A program made the translations under genes and the position numbers. The notes beneath the pieces were generated by a model that was not told where the DNA came from, did not search any database, and saw only the letters and a list, made by a program, of their open reading frames with translations. Below, piece by piece: positions 24,330 through 34,224 of a stretch of DNA of 64,000 nucleotides. Within the stretch, counting starts at the first letter, position 1. Each line of letters starts with the position of its first letter. Origin of the DNA: an uncultured Rhodospirillales bacterium (GTDB lineage: Bacteria; Pseudomonadota; Alphaproteobacteria; ATCC43930; CGMCC-115725); the NCBI GenBank assembly GCA_903828515.1, contig CAIKMD010000002.1:868001-932000 (forward strand). The letters run 5' to 3'.

Positions 24330-25349
24330 TTATTGCGCCGCCACGGTGTTACGGGTGAAGGCGGGCATGATCTCGCGTGCGAAGGTGCGCAGGGTCTCGA
24401 TCGAGCCGCTGCCATCGACGATCAGAACCTGCTCGACCCCGCCGGCCTCGAGCTTCTTCAATCGCGCGATGATGTCGTCGGGTGTGCCGAGCAGTGCCGC
24501 GTCGTCGAGTTCGGTGACCGGACCGGTGTAGTCCTTGAGATTGGCGTAACGCTCGGCGCCGCGCCCGCGCGCCAGCGTGCCGATGTTCTTGAGCATGCCG
24601 AGCCGGACCGCCAGGGCCTTCTCGCGTTCGTCTTTCGAGTGCAAAAGCTGCAAGCCGCGGGTCACGCCGACCATCATCGGGTCATAGGCGCGCCCGGTCT
24701 TGCCGCATTCGTCGCGGAACATGGCGACGCGCTCGCAGGTGAGATCGATCGGCGCGAGCTGATCGAGCAGAAGATTATAGCCCTCGCGCGCGGCGCGGCG
24801 GATCGAGTCCTCGCTGCCGGCGCCGAGCCAGAAGGGCGGATGCGGCTGTTGCGTCGGCGACGGCTCGACCACGACATTGTCGTAATGCCAGCGCTTGCCG
24901 TGATGCGAGAAGCGGCCTTTGCCGCTCCATGCCTTGCGGATGACTTCCATTGCTTCGTCGAAGCGTTCGGTCGCTTCGTCGATCGGCACGCAAAAGCCGT
25001 TGAATTCCTGATCGCGATAGCCTTTGCCGACGCCGAATTCGAGCCGGCCGCCCGACAGGAGATCGAGCGTTGCGGCCTGTTCGGCAACCAGCACCGGATT
25101 GTGCCACGGCAGCACGACGACGGCGGTGCCGAGCCGGATTCGCTTCGTGCAGGCGGCGAGATAGGTGAGGAGGCCGAGCGACGCCGAGACCTGACCCACA
25201 CCGGTGAAATGATGCTCGACCACGAAGACGGAACGAAAGCCAAGCTCCTCGGCCTCGCGTACATAGGCGATGTAATCGAGATAGCCCTGGCTGTCGCCGG
25301 CCGGCCCATCGCCCTTGGCGCGCGCCCCGCCGAAAAGTCCGAATTCCAT
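24330..25349 (-). CDS. LLM-class flavin-dependent oxidoreductase
   Basis: 339 residues of the bacterial-luciferase-like TIM barrel: EFGLFGGAR, SVFVVEHHFTG, RIRLGTAVVVLPWHNPV, LLSGGRLEFGVGKGY and PPFWLGAGSEDSI, with the late GTPDDIIARL segment. Such enzymes use reduced FMN or F420 to oxidise small substrates. The flavin donor is not encoded nearby. I used the ATG at 25349; a GTG at 25358 is in frame. It heads the unit with the DUF3574 lipoprotein and the substrate-binding protein, and may itself be cotranscribed from pncC, 38 bases upstream. Confidence 0.88.
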   Translation of the reverse strand: MEFGLFGGARAKGDGPAGDSQGYLDYIAYVREAEELGFRSVFVVEHHFTGVGQVSASLGLLTYLAACTKRIRLGTAVVVLPWHNPVLVAEQAATLDLLSGGRLEFGVGKGYRDQEFNGFCVPIDEATERFDEAMEVIRKAWSGKGRFSHHGKRWHYDNVVVEPSPTQQPHPPFWLGAGSEDSIRRAAREGYNLLLDQLAPIDLTCERVAMFRDECGKTGRAYDPMMVGVTRGLQLLHSKDEREKALAVRLGMLKNIGTLARGRGAERYANLKDYTGPVTELDDAALLGTPDDIIARLKKLEAGGVEQVLIVDGSGSIETLRTFAREIMPAFTRNTVAAQ

Positions 25350-25387
25350 GCGCCGCACTGTAGGCGAGAGGAGACTAAGGCGGCAAC

Positions 25388-25870
25388 TTACGATTGCGCC
25401 GCTTCCAGCAACAACTCCAGCGCGCGCTTCACCGTCGCGCGCCGCACTGCAGCACGATTACCCTTGAAGACGTGATGCTCGGCATGAACCGGCTTGCCTT
25501 TGCGCGCGAGGCCGAAATGGACGAGGCCGACCGGCTTGCCTTTCGAGCCGCCGCCCGGCCCCGCGATGCCGGTGACCGCAACGGCGAGCGCGACCGGCGC
25601 GTGCTTCAACGCGCCCGACGCCATCTTGCGCGCGACTTCTTCACTGACCGCGCCGTGCTTCTGGATCAACGATGCCGGCACGCCGAGGAGTTCGGTCTTG
25701 GCCCGGTTGGAATAGGTGACGAAGCCGCGCTCGACCACATCCGACGATCCGGCAATGTCGGTTAGCGCCGCGGCGATCATCCCGCCGGTGCAGCTTTCGG
25801 CGGTGGCGATCATCCGTTTCTTTGCGCGGGCGGCGGCGAGAACCTGTTTGGCGAGTGTTGCGTTACTCAA
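25388..25870 (-). CDS. pncC: Nicotinamide-nucleotide amidohydrolase (CinA C-terminal domain)
   Basis: 160 residues, the size of the stand-alone CinA C-terminal domain. It has the active-site AESCTGGMIAAALTDIAGSS, FVTYSNRAKTELLGV, HGAVSEEVARKMA and TGIAGPGGGS motifs. It deamidates NMN to NaMN for pyridine nucleotide salvage. The reading frame opens at TTG, 8 bases inside the pgpA gene, and the family N-terminus fits that start. Cotranscribed with ispDF and pgpA. Confidence 0.9.
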   Translation of the reverse strand: MSNATLAKQVLAAARAKKRMIATAESCTGGMIAAALTDIAGSSDVVERGFVTYSNRAKTELLGVPASLIQKHGAVSEEVARKMASGALKHAPVALAVAVTGIAGPGGGSKGKPVGLVHFGLARKGKPVHAEHHVFKGNRAAVRRATVKRALELLLEAAQS

Positions 25871-26315
25871 AGAAATATCTCCCGATCAGCAAAACCGCCG
25901 CGGCGTAGATCGCGGCAAGCACGTCGTCGGCCATCACGCCGAAACCGCCTTCAAGTTTCCGGTCGGCCCAATCGATCGGCCATGGCTTCCAGATATCGAA
26001 CAGGCGAAAAAGTATGAAGGCCTGGGCGAAACCAATGAGCCCGAAAGGAACCGCCAGCAGCGTCAGCCACACACCGACCACTTCGTCGACGACGATCCAG
26101 CCCGGATCTTTAGTCTGGGTTTCCTCCAGCGCGATCTCGCTCAACCGACAACCCAGCACGAAGACGATGAACGCCGAAATCGCGAGGAGGCCCGGACCGC
26201 CGTAATAGAGAAGGAGCCAGGCGAAGGGCAGGGCGGCGAGCGATCCCCAGGTGCCGGGGGCCCAGGGCAGCCAGCCCGTGCCGAACCAGGTGACGAACAG
26301 CGCGGCGGGACGCAT
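25863..26315 (-). CDS. pgpA: Phosphatidylglycerophosphatase A
   Basis: 150 residues. TWFGTGWLPWAPGTWGSLAALP is the N-terminal signature, followed by DPGWIVVDEVVGVWLTL and LFRLFDIWKPWPIDWAD, which carry the acidic metal ligands. Four membrane helices. It dephosphorylates phosphatidylglycerol phosphate in phospholipid synthesis. It begins 3 bases after the ispDF stop and overlaps pncC by 8. Confidence 0.93.
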   Translation of the reverse strand: MRPAALFVTWFGTGWLPWAPGTWGSLAALPFAWLLLYYGGPGLLAISAFIVFVLGCRLSEIALEETQTKDPGWIVVDEVVGVWLTLLAVPFGLIGFAQAFILFRLFDIWKPWPIDWADRKLEGGFGVMADDVLAAIYAAAVLLIGRYFFE

Positions 26316-26318
26316 GTA

Positions 26319-27473
26319 TCAGCCGGGCAGGCGCAACGTCGCGATCGCCTGCGCGGCCATGCCTTCGCTGCGTCCGGTGAAGCCCAATTGCTCGGTCGTC
26401 GTCGCCTTGACGCTGACGCGGCTCGCATCGAGGTTCAGAATTTCCGCGATGCGCGCGACCATCGCATTGCGATGCGGGCCGACACGCGGGGCTTCGCAGA
26501 CGATGGTGACATCAACATGCGCGATGCGTCCGTTCGCCTTGGTCACAAGATCGGCGGCATGGCGCAAAAACAAATGCGATGGCGCGCCGCGCCATTTCGG
26601 ATCGCTGGGCGGGAAATGCATGCCGATATCGCCGGCGCCGAGCGCGCCGAGGATCGCATCGGTCAGCGCATGCAGGCCGACGTCAGCGTCGGAATGACCG
26701 ACCAGACCCTTGTCGTGCGGCACCTTGATCCCGCAGAGCCAGATATGATCGCCGGGACCGAAGGCGTGAACGTCGAGGCCCTGTCCGGTGCGGATATCGC
26801 CCAAGGCGGCAAAGACCAGGCGTTCGGCGCGCGCGAAATCGGCGGGTTCGGTCACTTTGAAATTATCCTCGCTGCCGACAACCAGTTTGACATTCAGTCC
26901 CGCGCGCTCGGCCACCGCCGCGTCGTCGGGCAGATCCTCGCCGGCGAGTTTTTGATGCGCGTCAAGGATCGCATTAAAATGAAATCCCTGCGGCGTCAGG
27001 GCACGCCAGAGATTGGTGCGATCGAGCGTCGCCGCGATCGTCGTGCCGTCGCCGCGTTTCACCGTGTCGCGGATCGGCAAAGCGGGGATCGCGCCGGGCG
27101 CCTCGTCGAGCGCGACGATGATCCGATCGATCGTGGCATGATCGAGAAAGGGCCGCGCCGCATCGTGAATCAGCACCCGCGTCGGTTTCAGATCGGCGAG
27201 GCTCTGCAGGCCGAGGCGCACCGAATCCTGTCGCGCGGCGCCGCCCGCCACCGGCGGTAACAGATCGAGCCCGGCGGTTGCCTGCGCATAAAGATCGTGA
27301 TCGTCGGGATGATAGACCACGCGCACGGCCGCGATGCCGGGATGGCGGCTCAGGGTTTCGGTCGCATAGCGCAGCAACGGTTTGCCGCCGAGCGACAGAT
27401 ATTGCTTCGGAAGGATGCCGCCGAGACGCAAACCGCGACCCGCCGCGACCACTAAGGCAATCGTCAATTCCAT
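26319..27473 (-). CDS. ispDF: Bifunctional IspD/IspF of the MEP isoprenoid pathway
   Basis: 384 residues. IspD (about 1-225) has ALVVAAGRGLRLGG, PKQYL, ARQDSVRLGL, HDAARPF and the CTP-binding lysines. IspF (about 226-384) has GLDVHAF, GHSDADVGLHALTDAILGA and GDIGMHFPPSD, which ligate zinc. It makes CDP-ME from MEP and CTP, and ME-cPP from CDP-MEP. The fusion is usual in alphaproteobacteria. The ATG at 27473 (MELTIALVV) fits the family; the frame stays open upstream to 28184 but that part is antisense to the neighbouring gene. Confidence 0.96.
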   Translation of the reverse strand: MELTIALVVAAGRGLRLGGILPKQYLSLGGKPLLRYATETLSRHPGIAAVRVVYHPDDHDLYAQATAGLDLLPPVAGGAARQDSVRLGLQSLADLKPTRVLIHDAARPFLDHATIDRIIVALDEAPGAIPALPIRDTVKRGDGTTIAATLDRTNLWRALTPQGFHFNAILDAHQKLAGEDLPDDAAVAERAGLNVKLVVGSEDNFKVTEPADFARAERLVFAALGDIRTGQGLDVHAFGPGDHIWLCGIKVPHDKGLVGHSDADVGLHALTDAILGALGAGDIGMHFPPSDPKWRGAPSHLFLRHAADLVTKANGRIAHVDVTIVCEAPRVGPHRNAMVARIAEILNLDASRVSVKATTTEQLGFTGRSEGMAAQAIATLRLPG

Positions 27474-27554
27474 GCGCGAAGCTAGACCAGCCGAGGCCTT
27501 CTTGCCAAGAAGGCGCTCCTGGCCTATGCCGTTTGCCAAGGAAACATCCGCATT

Positions 27555-28370
27555 ATGTCCACGAGCCTCGCGCTCAATCTCACCGCGTTGGCGGCGTTGT
27601 TGCCGGCCGCTTTTGTCCGCTGGCGCCGCAACGACAGTCGCGATGCGCTCTTCTTTGCCGTGCTGCTGCTCGCGGCCCTGGGCCCGATGCTGTGGTCGGC
27701 GGCGCAGCTCGGCGGCGTGTGGCGCACCGGCTTTGCGATGTCGCTTTGGGTGACGATCGCCGCGACGATGCTGCTCTTTGTCGGGCTTGCGATCGCGACG
27801 CGACAGGCATGGCGTCTCACGCCCTTGCTGGTGCCTTATCTCCTGCTGCTCGGAATCATCGCGACGATCTGGGCGCGCGCGCCCGAGCTGCCGGTATCCG
27901 AAGCGGTGCCGGCGGGCTGGCTCGACGCGCATATCGTGTTCGCGCTGGCGACCTATGGTCTGCTTACGCTTGCTGCCGTCGCGGGCACAGCGGTGTTTCT
28001 GCAAGAGCGCGCGATGAAAGCGAAGCATCCGACCGCGCTGACCCGGCTGCTGCCCGCCATCGCCGACAGCGAAATGCTCGAGGTGCGTTTGCTCTACGCG
28101 GCGGAAGCAGTGTTGGCCTTGGGAGTCGCGAGCGGCATGGCGGCGCAGCATTTTCTCGGTGGGTCGCTGCTCGAGTTCGATCACAAGACGGTGCTGTCGC
28201 TCGCCGCCTTTGTGGTCATCGCCGCGCTTTTGGTCGCGCGTCGGGTGTCGGGTTTGCGCGGTCAGCGCGCGGCGCGCTGGGCCCTGATTGCATATTTGTT
28301 GCTGACCTTGGCCTATCCGGGCGTGAAGTTCGTCACTGACGTTTTGATGAGCGGAACTAGCAACGTTTAA
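27555..28370 (+). CDS. CcsA/YpjD-like cytochrome c assembly family membrane protein
   Basis: 271 residues, eight hydrophobic helices. WLDAHIVFALATYGLLTLAAVAGTAVFLQE and the later EFDHKTVLSLAAFVVIAALL are characteristic of the CcsA/CcmC-like family, with histidines placed for haem (DAHIV, FDHK). The canonical WWD loop is not obvious, so this is the YpjD-type branch whose role is unclear. AAGGAAA lies 10 bases before the ATG. Divergent from ispDF. Confidence 0.75.
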   Translation: MSTSLALNLTALAALLPAAFVRWRRNDSRDALFFAVLLLAALGPMLWSAAQLGGVWRTGFAMSLWVTIAATMLLFVGLAIATRQAWRLTPLLVPYLLLLGIIATIWARAPELPVSEAVPAGWLDAHIVFALATYGLLTLAAVAGTAVFLQERAMKAKHPTALTRLLPAIADSEMLEVRLLYAAEAVLALGVASGMAAQHFLGGSLLEFDHKTVLSLAAFVVIAALLVARRVSGLRGQRAARWALIAYLLLTLAYPGVKFVTDVLMSGTSNV

Positions 28371-28397
28371 ACAGTTCGCGCACCGTAACGATTCTCG

Positions 28398-28425
28398 TTG
28401 ATTTCATTGTGCAGTGCGGTATGAT
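28398..28425 (+). promoter_or_regulatory. Possible sigma-70 promoter ahead of dusB-ntrBC
   Basis: TTGATT at 28398-28403 and TATGAT at 28420-28425 with a 16-base spacer lie in the AT-rich gap before dusB. Transcription would begin near 28432, which favours the start at 28459 over the ATG at 28438. Confidence 0.35.
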
Positions 28426-28458
28426 TAAATACTGAGCATGAGGCAGTTTGCCTATAAT

Positions 28459-29442
28459 ATGAGCATATCCCTCGGAAAAATACGATTGGACGATCCCGTC
28501 ATCCTGGCACCGATGTCAGGGGTGACCGATCTGCCGTTCCGTCGGCTGGTCAAGGCGTATGGCGCCGGTCTCGTCGTGTCCGAGATGATCGCCAGCGAGG
28601 CGATGATCCGCGAGACGCGGCAGTCGCTGACGATGGCAAAGAACTGTCCCGACGAGCAGCCGATGTCGGTCCAGTTGGCCGGTTGCGAGCCCGCAGTGAT
28701 GGCCGAGGCGGCACGGCTCAATGCCGATCGCGGCGCGGCGCTCATCGATATCAATTTCGGCTGCCCGGTAAAGAAGGTCGTCAACGGTCACGCCGGCTCG
28801 GCGCTGATGCGCGACGAAATTCACGCCGCGCGCATTCTCGAGGCGGTGGTGAAGGCGGTCGATCTTCCGGTCACGCTGAAGATGCGCACCGGCTGGGACG
28901 ACAAGACCCGCAACGCGCCGTCGCTCGCGCGTATCGCCGAGGCGAGCGGCATCCGCGCCATCTCGGTCCATGGCCGCACGCGGTGTCAGTTCTATGAAGG
29001 CCGCGCCGACTGGGCATTCATCCGCAACGTCAAGGAAGCGGTTTCCATTCCGGTGATCGCGAACGGCGACATCACGACGCTCGACGAAGCGCAGACCGCG
29101 CTGACCGAATCCGGCGCCGACGGGCTGATGATCGGACGCGGTGCTTATGGCCGGCCATGGTTCCTGCAACAGGTCATTCATTACCTCAAAACCGGCGAGC
29201 GGCTTGCCGCACCGCCGATCCACGAACAACGCGATACCATGCTCGCGCATTACGACGCGATGCTCTCGCATTACGGCATCAACGCCGGCGTGCGGATCGC
29301 GCGCAAGCATATCGGCTGGTACTCGAAGGGCCTGCGCGGATCGTCGGAATTCCGCGCGGTGGTCAATCGCGTCGACGATCCGATGCAGGTGAAAGCGATG
29401 ATCGCCGATTTCTTCGCGCCGCTTCTCGCCGAGGCGGCATAG
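28459..29442 (+). CDS. dusB: tRNA-dihydrouridine synthase B (NifR3)
   Basis: 327 residues. FMN barrel with [13 protein letters not shown], the catalytic Cys in [43 protein letters not shown] and [11 protein letters not shown], plus the C-terminal helical domain. It reduces uridines in the tRNA D-loop. [10 protein letters not shown] is the usual family N-terminus; an ATG at 28438 would add 7 residues. It heads the nitrogen operon, as nifR3 does in other alphaproteobacteria: ntrB begins at the base after its stop codon. Confidence 0.93.
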   Translation: MSISLGKIRLDDPVILAPMSGVTDLPFRRLVKAYGAGLVVSEMIASEAMIRETRQSLTMAKNCPDEQPMSVQLAGCEPAVMAEAARLNADRGAALIDINFGCPVKKVVNGHAGSALMRDEIHAARILEAVVKAVDLPVTLKMRTGWDDKTRNAPSLARIAEASGIRAISVHGRTRCQFYEGRADWAFIRNVKEAVSIPVIANGDITTLDEAQTALTESGADGLMIGRGAYGRPWFLQQVIHYLKTGERLAAPPIHEQRDTMLAHYDAMLSHYGINAGVRIARKHIGWYSKGLRGSSEFRAVVNRVDDPMQVKAMIADFFAPLLAEAA

Positions 29443-30560
29443 ATGGCGACATTCAGCGCGGCCTTCCGTCGTCCACCGGCCGGCCTCGCCCCCGAAGCAC
29501 AAGCGATCCTCGCCGCCTTGCCCGATCCGGTCCTGGTCGTCGATGGGCAGGACCGCCTGCGCTACGCGAACATCGCCGCCGAAGCCTTCTTCGATACCGG
29601 CGCGATGACCTTGATGGGTCTTTCGCTGCGCGAATTGCTGCCGGGCGACAGCCCGGTGTTTGCCCTCATTGATTCGGTCCGCGTCGGTGGACACAGCGTC
29701 TCCGAATACGGCGTCGGCATCGACACGCCGCGTCTCGGCGCGCGGCTGCTGACGGTTCAGGCGGCGCCCCTGGGCGAGGAACACGACCATGTCGTGGTCA
29801 CGCTACAGGGCCGCTCGATCGCCGATAAGATCGATCGCCAGTTGACCCATCGCAACGCCGCGCGCTCGGTGACGGCGATGGCGTCGATGCTGGCGCACGA
29901 GGTCAAGAACCCGCTCTCCGGCATTCGCGGCGCGGCCCAGTTGCTGGAACAGAATGCCACCACCGCTGATCGCGAACTGACGCGTCTCATCTGCGACGAA
30001 GCCGATCGCATCTGTGCGCTGGTCGACCGCATGGATGTGTTCTCGGACCGCCGGCCGCTGGAGCGCGCGCCGATCAACATTCACGAGGTGCTGGAGCGTG
30101 TCCGTCGCGCCGCGCAATCGGGCTTCGCCCGCACCATCCGCTTCATCGAAGACTACGATCCGTCCTTGCCGGCGATCGACGGCAATCGCGATCTGCTGAT
30201 CCAGGCGTTTCTCAATCTGGTGAAGAACGCCGCCGAAGCAGCCCCCGCCGAAGGCGGCGAGATCGTGCTCTCGACCCAATACCAGCACGGCATCCGTCTC
30301 GCCGTCGCCGGCAGCGACAGCCGGGTTCATCTACCGCTCGTCGTGTCGGTAACCGACAACGGCGAGGGCATTCCCGAAGATCTGCGCAATCATTTGTTCG
30401 ACCCGTTCGTATCGACCAAGCATAACGGCACCGGCCTCGGCCTGGCGCTGGTCGCCAAAGTTGTCGGCGATCATGGCGGCGTGATCGAGTTCGAAAGCAC
30501 GCCGCGCGGCACCGTGTTCCGCGTCTATCTGCCGATGGCGCCGCGCGTGGTGACCAAGTC

Positions 30561-30564
<4 letters not shown>
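29443..30564 (+). CDS. ntrB: Nitrogen regulation sensor histidine kinase NtrB
   Basis: 373 residues, soluble. A PAS domain (about 22-125) is followed by the dimerisation helix with phospho-accepting His152 in [21 protein letters not shown]. The ATPase domain has the N box [19 protein letters not shown], and GTGLGLALV. It phosphorylates NtrC when nitrogen is short, under PII control. Starts immediately after dusB and overlaps ntrC by ATGA. Confidence 0.95.
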
Positions 30565-32009
<1,445 letters not shown>

Positions 32010-32013
32010 GGTC

Positions 32014-34221
32014 ATGAGCGGTTCGAGAGAGTTCGTGCTGTGGGCGGGGCGCGTCGGTCTCGCACGCAAACTCGCCGTCGTCCTCGGCGTTTTCGCGGTT
32101 CTGTCCGGTGCCGCGACCCTCGCGACCCTGCGGGGCATGTGGCCGGGCGCGTTGTCGCCGCATCTCGATCAACTCTTCCTGCTGCTGAACCTTGTCCTGT
32201 TGCTGCCGCTGATCGCGATCGTGGCGTGGCGGCTGGTGCAGCTCTGGGCCGAGCGCCGGCGCGGCCTCGCCGGATCGCGCCTCCATACACGGCTGGTCGT
32301 GTTGTTCAGCCTGATCGCCGTGGTTCCGACGATCTTTGTCGCGATCTTCTCCTATCTTCTGTTCAGTTTCGGCGTGCAGGCCTGGTTCAGCGAGCGCGTC
32401 AGCACCGCGGTCAACGATTCGCTCGCGGTCGCGCAGGCCTATCTCCACGAACATCAACAGACCATCCGCGCCGACGTCGTCGGCATGGCGAACGATCTCA
32501 ATCGCGACGCCAATTTCCTCAGCCTCAATCCCGAGCGTCTCAACGACATCGTCCGCGCCCAGGCGGCATTGCGCTCGTTGACCGAAGCGATCGTGTTCGA
32601 CGGGCAGGGGCGTCTCCTCGCGCGCACCGGTTTCAGCTTCGCGCTCGAACTTCAGCCGGTGCCCGACTGGGCCTTGGCCTCGGCGCGGTCGGGCGACGTC
32701 GCGGTGATGACCAACGACAATGACGACCGCGTGCGCGCGCTGGTCCGGCTCGACCGGTTCGGCGATGTCTTTCTTTATGCCGGGCGCTTTATCGATCCCG
32801 AAGTCATCAACCACATGAACCAGACCCAGAGCGCGGTCGAGCAGTACCAGCAGCTCGAAGGACAGCGTTCGGATTATCAGATCGCCTTCTCGATCCTGTT
32901 CTTCGCGGTCGGCCTGCTGCTGCTCACCGGGGCGGTCTGGGTCGGGCTTTCCTTCGCCACGCGGCTGGCGCGGCCGATCAGCTCGCTGGTGGCCGCCGCC
33001 GAGCGCGTCCGCAGCGGCGATCTGTCCGCGCGGGTGCCGGCGGGCGACAGCGACGAAGAGTTCAGCTCACTGTCGCGCGCCTTCAATCGCATGACGCATC
33101 AGTTGCAGACTCAGCAAAGCGAATTGATCGAAGCCAACCGTCAGCTCGATCAGCGCCGGCGTTTCACCGAGACCGTGCTGGCCGGTGTTTCGGCCGGCGT
33201 GATCGGGCTCGATCAGCAGGGACGTATCAATCTGCCGAATCGCTCGGCCTCGCTGTTGCTCGGCACCGACCTCGATCAGCATATCGGCCGCGAACTGGTC
33301 GATGCCGTTCCGGAAATGGCCGGCCTCGTCGAGGAAGCCGAGCGCCGCCCCGATCGCCTCGCCGAGGCGCAAGTCCAGATCGTGCGCAGCGGGCGGGCGC
33401 GGACGTTGCTCGTCCGCATCGCGGCGGAACGCCTCGAAGGCGAAGCCAAGGGTTACGTCGCCACCTTCGACGACATCACCGAGCTCCAGGGCGCGCAGCG
33501 CAAGGCAGCCTGGGCCGACGTCGCGCGGCGCATCGCTCATGAGATCAAGAATCCGCTGACCCCGATCCAGTTGTCGGCCGAGCGCCTGAAACGCAAATAT
33601 CTCGGTGAGATCAAAAGCGATCCCGAGACGTTTGCCGCCTGCACCGATACGATCATCCGCCATGTCGGCGATATCGGCCGCATGGTCGACGAATTCTCGT
33701 CCTTCGCGCGGATGCCGGCGCCGGTGCTGCGCGACGAAGACCTCGGCGAGATCGTGCGTCAGGCCGCCTTCCTACAGCGCGCCGCGACGCCTGAGATCAA
33801 GGTCGAAACCGAACTGCCGCCCGTGCCGGTGCGGCTCTCGTGCGATTCACGCCAGGTCGCGCAGGTTCTCATCAACCTGATGAAGAACGCCGCGGAATCG
33901 ATCCAATCGCGCGACAGCGATGTGCCGCCGGGCCGGATCGTGGCACGCCTCGGCGAAGCCAACGGTGACGTCGTGATTGAGGTGATGGATAATGGCCGCG
34001 GCCTGCCGGTCGAGGGGCGCGAACGCCTGACCGAGCCTTATGTGACCACGCACGTCAAGGGAACCGGCCTCGGTCTCGCCATCGTCAAGAAGATCATGGA
34101 AGATCATCACGGCGAGCTGGTGCTCGATGACAATGACGGCGGCGGCGCCTGTATGCGGCTCGTGTTCCATCGTCAGGATGCCAAGCCGGCGACCAAGCCC
34201 GTTCTCAAAGTAGAAGCCTAG
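32014..34221 (+). CDS. ntrY: Membrane sensor histidine kinase NtrY
   Basis: 735 residues. Three hydrophobic helices near 18-38, 52-75 and 92-118, an extracytoplasmic sensor of about 165 residues, a fourth helix near 288-312, then HAMP, PAS, the dimerisation helix with AHEIKNPLTPIQLSAERLKRKY carrying the phospho-His, and the ATPase domain (NLMKNAAESI, DNGRGLP, GTGLGLAIVKK). NtrY pairs with NtrX in nitrogen and redox/envelope signalling in alphaproteobacteria. It starts 4 bases after ntrC. Confidence 0.95.
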   Translation: MSGSREFVLWAGRVGLARKLAVVLGVFAVLSGAATLATLRGMWPGALSPHLDQLFLLLNLVLLLPLIAIVAWRLVQLWAERRRGLAGSRLHTRLVVLFSLIAVVPTIFVAIFSYLLFSFGVQAWFSERVSTAVNDSLAVAQAYLHEHQQTIRADVVGMANDLNRDANFLSLNPERLNDIVRAQAALRSLTEAIVFDGQGRLLARTGFSFALELQPVPDWALASARSGDVAVMTNDNDDRVRALVRLDRFGDVFLYAGRFIDPEVINHMNQTQSAVEQYQQLEGQRSDYQIAFSILFFAVGLLLLTGAVWVGLSFATRLARPISSLVAAAERVRSGDLSARVPAGDSDEEFSSLSRAFNRMTHQLQTQQSELIEANRQLDQRRRFTETVLAGVSAGVIGLDQQGRINLPNRSASLLLGTDLDQHIGRELVDAVPEMAGLVEEAERRPDRLAEAQVQIVRSGRARTLLVRIAAERLEGEAKGYVATFDDITELQGAQRKAAWADVARRIAHEIKNPLTPIQLSAERLKRKYLGEIKSDPETFAACTDTIIRHVGDIGRMVDEFSSFARMPAPVLRDEDLGEIVRQAAFLQRAATPEIKVETELPPVPVRLSCDSRQVAQVLINLMKNAAESIQSRDSDVPPGRIVARLGEANGDVVIEVMDNGRGLPVEGRERLTEPYVTTHVKGTGLGLAIVKKIMEDHHGELVLDDNDGGGACMRLVFHRQDAKPATKPVLKVEA

Positions 34222-34224
34222 ACC

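Noticed and set aside
23832-25475. 547-codon open frame on the + strand
   Set aside because: Covers three - strand genes with clear families and has no plausible domain.
27474-28184. N-terminal extension of IspDF by 237 residues
   Set aside because: The extension is antisense to the CcsA-like gene, is Arg/Gln/His-rich, and IspD families begin at the ATG at 27473.
28453-28458. TATAAT directly before the dusB ATG as a -10 box
   Set aside because: It touches the start codon, leaving no room for a transcript start before translation; the TTGATT/TATGAT pair upstream is more reasonable.
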